Positions 1-12,267 of a stretch of 64,000 bases of DNA are shown here, in pieces. Position numbers and translations under genes: made by a program. This DNA is from Chrysomallon squamiferum (Eukaryota > Mollusca > Gastropoda > Neomphalida > Peltospiridae). Below the pieces are notes generated by a model. That model was given only the letters and a program-made list of their open reading frames with translations. It did not search any database and was not told where the DNA came from. The stretch lies in the NCBI GenBank assembly GCA_012295275.1, contig CM022679.1, positions 23,654,502-23,718,501 of the forward strand, written 5' to 3'. Each line of letters opens with the position of its first letter. The first letter of the stretch is position 1.

Positions 1-1122
1 TTGTCAGACTACGTGAATACTATCTGTCTGGACACTGAAGGTGATTTCCCATCCGGGAGTCTTTGTGCTGTTGCTGGATGGGGCCAGCCAACAGTTGGTA
101 CGTATGTAAAATAACAAAATTTAAAAATTACAGTTAAAAACAGTTGTGTCTAGAATCGTTTGGAAGAGCTTTGATAGCTCTAGTTTTTCTAGAAGCTTCA
201 TAAAAGCTGCCGAAATAATGATGATAAAGTGTTTGACTGGCGAAGTAATTTCATTCATCCACAAATTGACATTGTCTTTATATATATCATTTTTCTGCTT
301 CGTTATTAGCAACGGGGTCGGTCCCAAGTAATTAATGAAAAAATCGCCTGAAAGTATGTCGGTGTAAAATTTATTTTGATTGTATTTTTCAAAATACTCT
401 TTAGTAATCACTCCGCGTGTGCACTGCATGTTGTTTTCGCATAATTAAAACTTGATTGTTTTAGATTCACCAGGAACGAAACTGCCGTTCAAGACTATGA
501 TACCGATTCAAGATTCAGAAGAATGCAAGAATTTATATGATGCTTTGCCTTTCGACCACCCCACAAAATCAGCGGTTAGAATTGACGACTCGGTCTTTTG
601 CAGCGTTTCTTCAGAAGGTGGCAAAGATGCTTGTCAGGTAAAAAAAAACCAAATATGTTAATGGACTGCACAGTTTAGTAGTGATGTGTTTTCTCTTGGG
701 GTATTCACCTTTTCGGTATTTGCTCTAGATCATAAAATGTATTTTCCTGATTATACAAATTTGTTATTAATGAATAAAATCAGCATCACTTTTTAACAAC
801 TATTATCCTTCTTAATAAACATTATATGTACATATGTGAATATAATTTCAAATGTTGATTTATATTTCTGCCCCCACCCCCGAAAATCTCAATACACAAA
901 TACGCTCATTATATTCTTAGTTATACAATTTATTCACATTTTGTACGTGCTCTTCTTCAGGGCGATTCAGGTGGACCATTCTCCTGCGAGAAAGACGGCG
1001 TATGGTATCAGACAGGAATTGTTTCCCTTGGCTACGGGTGTGGAAATGTTGAATATCCAGGCATATATACTAGAATATCATACTTCGCCGACTGGATACA
1101 AGAAAACATGGCAAATAACTAA
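1..1122 (+). CDS. Trypsin-like serine protease (S1 family), C-terminal exons only
   Basis: Three exons join in frame: 1-97 (its 5' part lies outside the window), 465-637 and 961-1122, ending at TAA 1120-1122. Junctions are G|GTACGT, TTTTAG|AT, CAG|GTAAAA and CTTCAG|GGC, with phases 1 and 0. The first exon carries the S1 signature CAVAGWG. The last opens with GDSGGP, which holds the catalytic Ser (Ser195, chymotrypsin numbering). Six residues before that Ser is an Asp (DACQGDS), the Asp189 position that gives trypsin-like Arg/Lys specificity. GIVSLGYGCG and PGIYTRI form the end of the primary pocket; Leu sits where Trp215 is usual. The end FADWIQENMANN is the usual C-terminal helix. The catalytic His and Asp, any propeptide and any regulatory domain are upstream, so the substrate and full architecture are unknown. 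Probably secreted. Confidence 0.93.
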
Positions 1123-1942
1123 TCAGACCACTTCCTTTTTCTTCTTCTTCGTGTATGTTTGACAGTGTCTGAAAACGTAAACGATAAAAAGCTGGATTTA
1201 GAAAACACACTTAGTCCATGTTTTTTAAACGTTTTCCGGCGCGAGCCACTTCTGTTTCTGAAATATTCTGACGACCCATTGTCTAGAAATTATTCCGAAA
1301 AAAAAAAATAAAAAAAAATAAATAGAAATAAAAATAAAATAATTAATAAAATTAAATAAAATAAAATAAACCTTACAAAAATATACATTTTTTTTTTTCA
1401 TGATAACTTTATTGTGAAAATAAAGACAGAAAATAAAATAGTACTAAATGATTAAACTATGTGAGTCAGAGAAAACAAATAATGTGTTGTTACATTTGTA
1501 AGACAATATTTAGGATACTCGTATTAAACTGTATTTTAAAATATTTTTTTAATAGAGCAAACAATAAATAAAGGAGATTAAGTAATCGTGAAGATCAGAA
1601 ATTCGATAATAAATGTCATTTCATATAACTGGTTTATCTTATTTATTTAGAAACAAAGTAAGAATTACTAAGTAAATTAATTTCATTCACATTTATAAAG
1701 AAATGTAAAGATACAAAAAGTTTTGCTTAAAAACTCACTTTTGTATTGTAAATGTAGCTTTCATAATTAATATTCATTATAAATTCATAATCGCAATTAA
1801 AATATTTAAAATAAAACATTCAGCATTACATTTAGGTAGGCAATACCGGTTTACAGTGTTTTCATAGAGATGGGGAATAATTTTATATAAAGATTAAAAT
1901 AACTAGAGGTTTGTTATCACTAAATGAATTGTTATGATTATT

Positions 1943-1985
1943 ACGATGATGATGACGACGATGATGATGATGATCATTATTATTA

Positions 1986-2025
<40 letters not shown>
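1943..2025. repeat. Compound GAT/GAC and ATT microsatellite
   Basis: A run of GAT/GAC trinucleotides passes into an ATT run. No coding use is visible. Confidence 0.95.
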
Positions 2026-2811
2026 GTCATGGTGAATGTATATATAGAAAGAATAAAATAATAAAAATCAGTATTTTGACTTTTTTGTTTAGTAGAGTTG
2101 TCTGTTTATCCGGAGATAAAAAGAAAATCCCTTCATCAGTTTTCACCATGGATCCTCACGTATAGTGGATCAGTCATACAAGAAAATTGGTCGAATATTA
2201 ATTCAGTATTCATGTATTTGTACAATAATGTATAGTAACATTTGAGAAACATTATGCACGTATGTGTGTATATGTATGTGTGTGTATGTACGTATGTATG
2301 TATATATATATATAAAGTAAAACTTAAGATAATTAATTAGAAATACTTTTTAAAAATTGTATTTATCATGCACACATATTAATTAACTCTACATGCAAAT
2401 CAATTAGGCGATGAATATAAAGCTGGCAAAATAAACTCTCAGGTTCTTAACTCATTATTGTATACCGAATTTAAGTACAAAAAAATGTGATTGATACACG
2501 AATAAATAAACCTTGTACTCCCAATTCCCAGAACGAAAATTTTAAATTATAAAAATAAACAAATGAACAAATAATAATGCAAACATTATATCAGAATTAT
2601 ACTGAAATCTTGTTCAGGTTTATGAAGTTAATGTAAAGCCTTTGTTGTTAACACTAATAAAAGCTTCATCCATGAAATAAATATACATGCATTATTATTT
2701 TCTAGTAAGCACTCGTTTCTTATTCTACAGCAGGCTGGACTAAACTTAATATTTCTTAATACATTTAGATAAAATTTCATCGCCTTCGAAATAACCAGCA
2801 TTACTGAATAA

Positions 2812-2812
2812 G

Positions 2813-2855
<43 letters not shown>

Positions 2856-2900
2856 TTTATTTGTTTATTTTATTTTATTTTATTTTATTTTATTTTTGTT
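2812..2900. repeat. (ATT)n followed by (TTTTA)n microsatellite
   Basis: An uninterrupted ATT run is followed by TTTATTTTATT-type repeats. Confidence 0.93.
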
Positions 2901-3004
2901 TCAAGGGAGATAAGTAATGAGGGCGAAACCTATTATTTTTCGTTTCTGTTTTTTCATTCCGAATGCAACAGTATGTAAGTGGGCGTTTTCTCCCAGTAAC
3001 CTTG

Positions 3005-3057
3005 TACTGCGACAGACACGCCCCCTGGCTTTTTAAGAGAGCGTGACTGTCGCAGGC
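3005..3057 (+). promoter_or_regulatory. Candidate promoter element: paired inverted GCGTG-N-CTGTCGCAG motif
   Basis: An ~18-base motif occurs twice, in opposite orientations. On the minus strand it is at 3005-3024 (GGGGCGTGTCTGTCGCAGTA) and on the plus strand at 3039-3057 (GAGCGTGACTGTCGCAGGC). Between them is TTTTTAAGA, a possible weak TATA element. The pair lies about 400 bases upstream of the vWA gene. A second pair lies at 6710-6830. The binding factor is unknown. Confidence 0.4.
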
Positions 3058-3451
3058 GTGCTTCATAGTAACTTGCTGTGATTAACACGTTAATTCTCCC
3101 ACCCCCTTATTCCCACTAACCTGTGCCCCAAATTCACTCCCAAACAACCGCCCATCAATAACCTCCACATTAGAAAAATGTTGATGACATTAAACAGAGC
3201 GCGCGTTAAAGGATCGATAACACAGCGTTTATACATCTAAATATAGATATATTAATATGCATGAATAGCAGTTAACACCGACTTCTTGGAAAAATAAACT
3301 TTCTGTTTCTTTTTCGGGGTATAAAGTATTTCCTAATACTACAGCAGGTAGTGTCTTGAGAAGTTGTCCATTTGTTAAAATTCTTTATCACAGCTTGATT
3401 TCAGCAAAATTCTTAAATAAATTTGTTTTATAAAAAGTGGTCTATTTCGCT

Positions 3452-5116
3452 ATGGCCCCTCAGCTTGATATGGTTTTTGTTATGGATTGCACAGGTAAGT
3501 ACAGATAAAATATTTTTATATACTGAGCAAAAGCTTTTACCATTTAATTCACAATAGTTTTCTTTTCCTTTTTTTTGTTTTGTTTTCGTTTTGTTTTGTT
3601 TTGTTTCATATATAGGGTATATGAGAAAAAACCTGTAGTCTACATGCAATTTTATAAATAATTGTTAAGTGCTTAAAACTTTTTTTTTCTTATCACCTCA
3701 CAAAATATATACAAATTTTTCTTTAATCATATAATGAAATGTTATAAAACATTCTGCATTCAGTAGAGGACATTATGAACAAATTAAGGCAGGCATCATC
3801 AGAAATACAATCAGCAAACTCCAAAATTTAGTTTACTATGGTAGTCAAAAAAGTTATAAAATATTGGTGTAAAGTTTCTTTACTTCATTATTAGTTACAA
3901 TAATTGTTGGTGGGACAAAATGTTTTGTAAAGTTATGAAAGAGAATATATTCATATGTGCTTAGGTAAAATTGTGTGTCTGTGTGATCATGTCATGCAGT
4001 TATTTTCCATTTACCAGCTAAAAGTTGTTATTGTTAACTTCGTCCACATTTTGTTTTTTAATTTTGAGATTTTTAAAATGTGTTAAATGTTTCTAAAAAC
4101 TATCTTATCAGAATGTTTTGTTTGAAAAATATAAAGAGCAATAAAATAAAAAATTAATTAAAGTATTGATCTTGTGCACTTGCTTTGTAGGTAGTATGGG
4201 TTCATACATACAAAATGCAAAAGATAATATTGAGAAAATTGTAACAGCTCTTGTAGCTGAAGAGGACATTGATGTTCATTTGGGGCTGATTGAATATCGA
4301 GACCATCCTCCTCAGGACACTTCATTTGTAACCAGAATGCATCATTTTACCAGTTCTGTCAGAGAGATGAAGAGTTGGCTTCAGGAATGTTCTGCCTCTG
4401 GTGGAGGAGACACACCCGAGGCTGTAGCAGATGGCCTTAATGATCTTCTGAAAATGACATGGCGACCCAGATCAACAAAGATAGCAATACTAATAGCTGA
4501 TGCTCCACCACATGGATTAAATAAATCTGGTGATTCATTTCCTGGTGGCTGTCCTGCAGGTCTTGATCCACTAGCTGTTGTTCGAAAGCTTGCCGAGCAG
4601 GCAATTACACTCTATGTTGCTGGTTGTGAACCTGCTTTAGTATCCTGCAGAGAATTTTTTACAGGCCTTGCATATGCTACAGGTGGTCAGTATGTCCCTC
4701 TAGCTGGGGCACAGGCTCTGACACAAATTATCATTGGAGGAGCCAAAGAAGAATTGTCTCTGGATCGATGGATGGATGACATCAACAAAGAAGTTATGGA
4801 AGAAACTGCTAATGTGGATGACTACGACGAAGAAGAATTAGCCGCAGTAATCCATTCTAAGCTGGCAATTAAAGGCTGCAAGGCAAAGAAGTTAACAAGA
4901 AATGCAGAGGGTATGGGTTCAGTTAGTGAAAAAGCAAAGGCCATTTCAAAAATGTCCTCAATGTCTGATGTACCTTCAGCGCCAGCTGGTGGTGAAATCC
5001 CTGTTTCTGAGGTTGCCCATGGTGATGTCTATGAATGTGTTGAAGATACACTTGATATCTCACAGGTGAAAAGAATGGTCAAGAAGTCTGTGGCCAGGAA
5101 CAAAGAAGCTCTCTGA
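3452..5116 (+). CDS. von Willebrand factor A domain protein (vwkA/TerY-like)
   Basis: Two exons, 3452-3494 and 4191-5116, give 322 residues. The first starts at ATG 3452 and ends ACAG|GTAAGT; the second follows TTTGTAG. The ATG falls a few residues before the first beta strand of the vWA fold. Metal-site (MIDAS) residues are visible: D12-x-T14-x-S16 (MDCTGSMG), T89 in GGGDTPEAV, and D118 in IADAPPHG. Other family landmarks are LIEYRDHPPQD, AGCEPALVS and TGGQYVPL. This pattern matches the vWA domain of Dictyostelium vwkA-type alpha kinases and related stand-alone proteins, but no kinase domain follows. The vWA part ends near residue 200. The rest is a charged tail with a Lys/Arg-rich C-terminus. 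No signal peptide or membrane segment is visible, so it is probably intracellular and binds partners through a metal ion. The next gene, on the opposite strand, carries a TerD domain. Confidence 0.92.
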
Positions 5117-8100
5117 GATTATCATCAGGTGAAGACTTTTATTGAGTTATCTTGTTTTTTGATGATTGAAGTCTATCTCTCTCAAAAACACTGTATATTT
5201 ATAAATTGTACTTTATTACAAAGTTATTGGTGGAAACTACTGTCTAAATAAAATCCTTTTGTAATAAACACATTTAAAATATTTCAGACCATAAATATCA
5301 AAAGAGTAAAATAATGTTTTAAATCAGTGTAAAATAAAACTGTTTTATTATTATTATTATTATTACTTAATAATCATTCTTAATTTTTTCAGAAGGCAAG
5401 ACTTCTGGATAGCTGGAAGTTGTGATGAAATTTGTAAATATCATTCTTGCTGCATTTCCTAATGATTATACATACTTTAAGATATTATTACATTAGAAGG
5501 TAAAATCTGATCACTGTACTAGACATTTTGGATACACCAAGTTTATGTGGAAGACAAAAATAAATTGAAAATTGTCATTAGTTTACTATTTATGCTACTA
5601 TTTTTATTTAAATAATTTGGTATACTATTATATGCTGATTTTGGAGGACGCATGGGTGTAAATATGGAATGGCAGTATTACATATTAACAAATAAAATAT
5701 AATTTTTTTTTTTTAAATGCTTAAGAGAGTTTTTTCAGTTCTAAAAACTAGCGTATCATTTATTAAAGCCCAAAATTAATTTTGTTGTTTAGAAAACAGT
5801 TTTGGTTTTTGAAATTGTAGTTCACAGATAAATTAAATAATGATTCTGGAGTAAGCTATGATAAAGTGTACATACTGGCCCCATGCCTTTGTTAAATGTT
5901 TTTAAGTAAGGCCAACTGGACAGCTTAAGCAATATTTCACATCTATCGCTTCCAATTTCTAACTTAGGTCATCACATTAGTTTTAGTTTTTTATGTTGTC
6001 ATAACAGTTTTTTATTTTCTCCATGTATTTTTCATTTCTTTTATTATTATTATTTGTTTTAGATTTATTTTTAATTGCTTCTGCACAGGAATTACTTTAT
6101 TAATAAATTGCTAATAATTAATAAATGTTATCGGAATAAAATTTAGTGTTTCTTTGAAAGGAATCTAGACAATTTATTACAGCTGTATGGCATGTTTCAT
6201 TATTAACATTAAAAACTTAGTAGCCTGAGATGTCTGAATGTATTATTAATAAATGTATTTTTTTCATGCAGATAATATAAGTATTACAGCATCATTTATT
6301 TCAACAATCTTGACTTTCTGACAAGTACAAGATACCTTGTAAAAGCATGACAGATAACAAACCTGCTATATCATATATATTTATCATATGCATACACAGA
6401 ATTAATGCTAATCAATGATTTCTTTTAAATTCATTTAATTTTTAAAATTAGTTTCAGAGTTTCATCTTTAAAAAAATAAAAGATTAACCTTAGCATATTT
6501 ATGTATTGTTGTTTGTCTTAAAAATCAATAGTAATGCATCTAAAATATTTTGTTCCTTTTTTCCTTTCAATTCTAATATTAATAAAAAAAATAATGAAAC
6601 GAGGTCGTTTGCATCATTTTACAAAAGCCGATTAGATTCATCTTTAAAAAGCAACTGTGAAATCCCAGATTGAGCTACTGCTGCTGTCAAGCTCTCTGAC
6701 AGGTCAGGAGGGCGTGTCTATTGCAGGATGCCGGAGAAAATCTCATTGGCTCTGTATACTGTAGTATAGTTTGCAGACACTGCTATTTATCGGTGTTGTT
6801 ACTTTGTCAGAGAATGTGGCTGTTGCAGATATGCTGCACGACAGCTTAATCAGATTAGCGCGTTAATTTTCTCACTTACTCATTCCATTTCCGATTTACG
6901 AAAATAATCAACGGTTTATCAGACTGTCCAAACGATGGCAAGATTTAATTGATTGTAATTTAAGGATATTAAAAAATATTATGTAACGGTGATGAAATAT
7001 AGTTTAATCGTTTTAGAAAGGACAGAGATCACCCAACGAAGACGAAAATATGTTATGAGCCCGAAAGTACAGCCAAACGATTGATATTTAGCTGTCCGAA
7101 ACATAATTTCAACCTATTGATCTGCTGTGTTTTTCCCTTGTAGTCAAATAGTATCTAAGTATGTTAACAAGAATGTTGAAAGCACTAATGATTGACTGGA
7201 AACTGATTATAAATGGGTGATTGTGAGAACCTGTGGGCCACAGCATGGAGAGAAAGAGACCAGATACAGAACACAGATCCCTGAACAATGTTATATTTTG
7301 GTAGTTACAGTAACATGTCCTAAAAAACAAATTAATAAACATATAGGCTAATTAAATATTTGAAATTGTAGACATTTGTCAGCAATAACTCACAAATGCT
7401 TCTTTCAAGAATTTCAGTTTGAACATTATTATTGAATCCAAAACAAATCTAGACAAAGGTGGACAAAACCCTAACATATTTTTGCAGGTGTTTTAGATGT
7501 GGGCTGTAAGATTAGGAGTGACTGGACTTTCTCTGTGTACACATAGAGATATATGCCTCTGCAGAGTGTAGGTTTATAAGCAATTTTCCAACAACTAAAG
7601 GTATTGATCATTTCTTAACTTATTGCATTTATTTTAAAATGTTACATATCAAAAATTCTCACAAGTAAGCCTGAATATTAAATATATTTGAATGTACTTC
7701 CAGAATGGTAGTCAACTAAAGAGAAGACAAGGATGAATTATATTACTGAACACAAACAAAAGTAGTCAATACTTTCTTGCAGAAAAGGTAGACTTTTTAA
7801 TACAGATTTGTTCAGTGGATTGCTTTTAAGTTGCTGTTATTTATAAAATGTGTAAAATCTGTAGTGAAGGTTCTGTCCACATTCAGTATTAGTGGTTGAG
7901 GTTTTGTCGTCTTACTGGGTGTTGCTAGGGCTAAACCACTGACAGCAAAAACAAAAGTGTAATGAATTTACATTTTGTTTCCTTTTTATATTATAATCTT
8001 TAAATAATTATATACATCTTTGATATGGTTACGACACAAAATGTCAGAAGAAATTTCAATGATGTTATGGATCTTTCAGGGGCCATAATGATACCATATA

Positions 8101-9172
8101 AATATACCATACTGTCAAGTGTTGGTCAAAGTATGCAGCAGTGATATTGTTGTAGTATGCTCTCAAATCTGACAATGTAACAATACATTCACCAGTGAAG
8201 TTCTGATAAAATATGGTTTTGAAGGAAGCAAAGAAAAATGAATGATAGAACTTCAGTAAACACTAAAGTATGTTTTACTTACATTTATTGACTCTGAACA
8301 TTTTCCTGGATTTTAAAGATACTTAACTTTGAAATGTTGGACATATCATAAGTGTTAAAGACATGTCAGAATAAGCTTTGATCCAACTATGCAGCTATAA
8401 TTTGAAAAAGTAGCTCCTTTGCAATTTTAAGGAAAAACATTTTAAAGCTAAAATTACTGGGCAAATAAACAGTATTTTATGTTTTGTATGAAAAAAGCAA
8501 AAATATTCACACCATAGATAATATTACATGAACTGTTAACTTCACTGGATGTGGGGTCCAATTTTCATAAACAATTCTCATTTATGACTGTAACTGGAAT
8601 ATTACCTATATATTTATGTACATCACTGTCAGCTGCAACCATTGGAAGAGTGTGTGATTTCCTCTAAACTTCCATCTCATTAAGCTAATAAAAATTTAAG
8701 GCCATTTTATCATCAATGGCTTAACTCACATGGATGAATTTTTGAAATTAAGTAACTACAAGTATTTAGTGACTGCCTAGGTAAATGCAGGTGCTTTATT
8801 TTCAACAGTATCAACATCTGAAACTGAAACAAAAAATCTTAATTCATAATTGCATGTTTTTTGTATAGAAATCTGCAAATGTATTAAATTTATGTCAAAT
8901 GTTTACTTTTTAAGAAAGCAGTTTACCATTAAAATAAATAATACCATGAAACATGATAATGGCTGATATTTTACAACTGTAACTTTTGTTTTAATTGAAA
9001 TTATAAAGTTTTATTAGTGACTACATTTTTATCTTATAATTAATGACAGTGACTTTTATGAATTACTGGTTTTTCAGAAACCATAAATAGCTCAGTAAAT
9101 TATGAAATCCTACAGTCAAACTGTGATTATACAAACATACTGAAAATTATAATGAACGAGAAATATTAATAT
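5117..9172. other. Intergenic between convergent genes; no exon recognised
   Basis: AATAAA-type signals just after the vWA stop (about 5248-5275) could end its transcript. A GC-richer patch at 6700-6900 resembles the patch upstream of the vWA gene. The rest is AT-rich sequence with short open frames only and no recognisable domain. Confidence 0.6.
6710..6830. promoter_or_regulatory. Second cluster of the GCGTG-N-CTGTCGCAG-like motif
   Basis: GGGCGTGTCTATTGCAGGA (6710-6728) and GAATGTGGCTGTTGCAGAT (6812-6830) match the motif found at 3005-3057. A further shared stretch, GATTA.C.CGTTAATT.TC.CAC, follows each cluster at about 3080-3102 and 6854-6876. No gene starts immediately next to this copy. 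It may be a decayed duplicate promoter or a distal element. Confidence 0.35.
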
Positions 9173-11002
9173 TCAGAATCCTGCATCCATTAACTTTCGA
9201 ATGGTGTGAACCAGTGGTTTATAGTCAGCTGCATTACCATCTGACAGTTTACCAGATTCAAATATCTCCCATCCAGCACTTGATCGTGACATAGAACACA
9301 TCACAACCGCCTGGCTTTTTTTTGCATGTGTGAATGTTGTCTTGCAAAGATCTTTATCCTGGTCAGTTGCTTCAAAGAATTTCAAACTTGGATTGGGAAA
9401 CGTTTCAAGTGAAGGACTGAGAAAAGCACTGAGTATGAAGTAGAGGTGTGTTACGCAGCTAGGTAACTTCTTCAAATACACGTGGATGGTTTGGTGTCCA
9501 GTCTGAGAAGCATCATCCATCATAGCATCTCCAGAGTGAGTTACTGCATCAGTGATTCCAGGACGATTTCGATAGTCAACAAACTGAAGCAGTTTTTTTT
9601 TGCTGAAAAGCAAACAGGAAGCATCAAGAAAACGACTTCCACTTGCTGGATAGCCCCAGTAAAGATCAAATATAACATGGTCAAACCGATCAGGAACAGC
9701 AAACATCAAAACCACAAGATGTACTGTTTCATTTGGCTGGATGTCATATTCACTCATTTTCATATAATGACCATCTTCATCATACACCTACAGTAAAATA
9801 TTAAAAATTGTATTTGATATAAATTTACATTCAGTTCAATAATTTAAGCATTAATGGTCAGATGATTAATCCTACACTGATGAATTAGTGCTAAATGTAC
9901 AAATGTACATGTCTATGTATTAGAAATAAAATGAGAAAACAATCCAAACAAAATTTATGTATATATCAATAATATATTTATTAACCGATGCAAATTAAAC
10001 ACACCTTCAATTCATTCTCATGAAATAGCAGTTTTTGTTTCTGAACTTCATGCCCTAGTTTAGTCTTGATCTGCTCCTTCAGCTGCATTATGGTCATTGC
10101 AGGATTGAACAAGACATCAGTGCTGTCTCCATTCAAGACAGATATTCTTAAAATTTCATGAATAGATGCATCTGTTGAGACAGTTGACATATCTTCTGCA
10201 GTGTATTCTGTAAACAACTCTTCCAACATATGCTGCAGGAATTTAATCATTTTGTCCTCAACAGATTGGTCACATGAAGGATGTGGACATTTTCCATTCT
10301 CTTCTGCTGTTGCTACAACACACTGCAGACAGCAAAGGTAAAGTATTGTTAGTTAATATGCTTATCCAACTTCCCCAAAATGTATAACTGGGCATGATAT
10401 TGTGACTAAGGGCTGAGAATTGTTAAACTTTTTTTTTAAAGTAACTAAATATATTTTCATGATATGTACCTGTAACATCTATCATCTATAATTTTCAGTT
10501 AACATCAAGTGAAACAATGAATATCATCTTTTAACCAAATGCTATTATCTTATACAAACTGCTTGCAATGATTTGAAAATGTCACTAACTTACATTAAAA
10601 ATGGAGAATAATTATAATAAATTATGAAATTAGACTTTAAATTTTATGCATGTATAATTTATTAATTAAAATAACTTTGAAACAGTATATATTGTCAAAA
10701 ATGTAATTTTAAAAATAATATATATATATATACACATATATATATTAGCAGTGATTTAATATTAAATAATGTATACTCAATCTTTATACTGTTTCTTTTG
10801 ATTTTGTTTTGATGTCTTATATTGATAGGCATTAAATGTGGCAGCAATGCATTTCTGCTTTAAATACAGTCAGCAGGTACAACTGAAATAAAATATCATT
10901 TACCCTCATGCAGTAGAATCGTGGATGCATGCATTCTTCAGTAAGATCTTCAGGGGGAAACTCCTGTCTCAACTTTTCTTGGTTACATTTTCTGCATTTC
11001 AT
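9173..11002 (-). CDS. RING-like finger / ubiquitin-like / TerD domain fusion protein
   Basis: Three minus-strand exons, 10904-11002, 10005-10322 and 9173-9787, all in phase 0 (AGG|GTAAAT, CTGCAG|TGT, AAG|GTGTGT, CTGTAG|GTG), give 343 residues. The ATG at 11002 directly precedes the finger. An acceptor-like TTTTTTCTAG lies 18 bases upstream, so a further 5' exon is possible. Residues 3-50 hold C3, C6, C24, H26, C31, C34, C45 and C50, a C3HC4-type RING-like spacing with an unusually wide last pair. Residues about 90-168 (ILRISVLNGDS..TIMQLKEQIK) form a ubiquitin-like fold across the exon 2/3 junction. Residues about 175-343 form a TerD domain with FLDAS (192-196), HSGD (223-226), YFILSAF and AVVMCSMSRSSAGWE. 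In bacteria TerD proteins bind calcium and act in stress, tellurite and phage responses. Their animal role is unknown. The fusion suggests ubiquitin-ligase-linked work in the cytosol. E3 activity is inferred, not shown. Confidence 0.88.
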
Positions 11003-12215
11003 TTTGATGTTAATATACAGCTAGAAAAAATAAGGAAAATATTTTGATGGATAGTGAATGAATGATTAAATCAGATCACTTGAACAAATTTAGTAACATT
11101 TTCTTGATTTTCACAATAAGTATATATATATATATACATGATGACTACCTCTAATTTGATGGTATTATGGGTGGTATTTATAATGTTATAGACTTACCAA
11201 TCCATTATTGAAAAATATAGGGTGATACAATTAAGGTGCCTTCAGCCAGCTCACAGTTCAGTGAACAGGAACATTAATCACAGAAAAAAGGTCACATAAT
11301 TATATATTACAAAATATTACTTATTTAGGATATAGAACAATTTATAATTATTTTATAAAGATGAACATTATTTACATGGTGATCTAGTCCGAAATTCTGA
11401 CTTTTCAAATTTGATTTTGGACTTATTTTGATCCAAAATTAATCAAGGGCCTTGTCAAGTCTAACGCTTTAAAACAAAATCAAATTAAATTAAACAAAAA
11501 CAACAAAAAAACAACAACTTACTGAGGTAATGGCGCACACCGAATTATTGGATTTGTCTTTCTCTATGCAACCTTTGGTTAATATTTATTTTTTAAACAG
11601 TGGAATCTGTGGATGCAATAATTTCCAAAAATCAATGGACCTGCGAAGATTTTATTTATGTAATGTCCTCGTTTATTTAATATATATTTGTTTTATTTCC
11701 CGTTATTCTGAAAACTAGTTAAATAAAAATTCTTGCAAGTATTATTCAGCTACTTGTTCATTAGAGCAGTCTAACATTCATTTTCATCGAATAATGAGTG
11801 TTAGATCTTTCTCCGAAATGCTTCTTTCGGTTTCATTCGACAACATAATACACTTCCTTGTCCATTGACGTTCTACCTTGAAAAGATTGTTGAATAAGGT
11901 CAGATGATAGTAATTTTCCATTTATGAAAGGCTGTTATAATTACTTTTCATTTTCATTATTATAGATTTGAGTGGATTTTAATGAACCAGGATTGTGGTA
12001 TTGGTAACGTCAATTTATTTATTTATTTAAAATTTGGTTATATAATTTCGATTACGATAATAATTCTGTTCGGTTATACATCCCACTGCGCTATTTTGCT
12101 TTACTCGGTTTTTAGCTAACCTTAATTGGATCTAAAAAATAACATAACCCCCAGCCTACTAAAAATAAAAAATAAAATAAAATAATAAAATAAATGAAAT
12201 AAAATAAATAAAATA

Positions 12216-12267
<52 letters not shown>

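Larger units (their letters stand above)
1123..3451. other. Intergenic, AT-rich, with microsatellites and a GC-richer promoter-like patch
   Basis: No coding exon recognised. A-rich AATAAA-like stretches at about 1300-1375 could serve polyadenylation of the protease gene. Simple repeats lie at 1943-2025, 2265-2313 and 2812-2900. The patch at about 2960-3130 is clearly more GC-rich than its surroundings and lies about 400 bases before the next gene's ATG, so it is the best candidate promoter for that gene. Confidence 0.6.

Noticed and set aside
836-1162. 108-codon open frame overlapping the last protease exon
   Set aside because: It is out of frame with the GDSGGP exon at 961-1122, which has the real domain signature and good splice sites.
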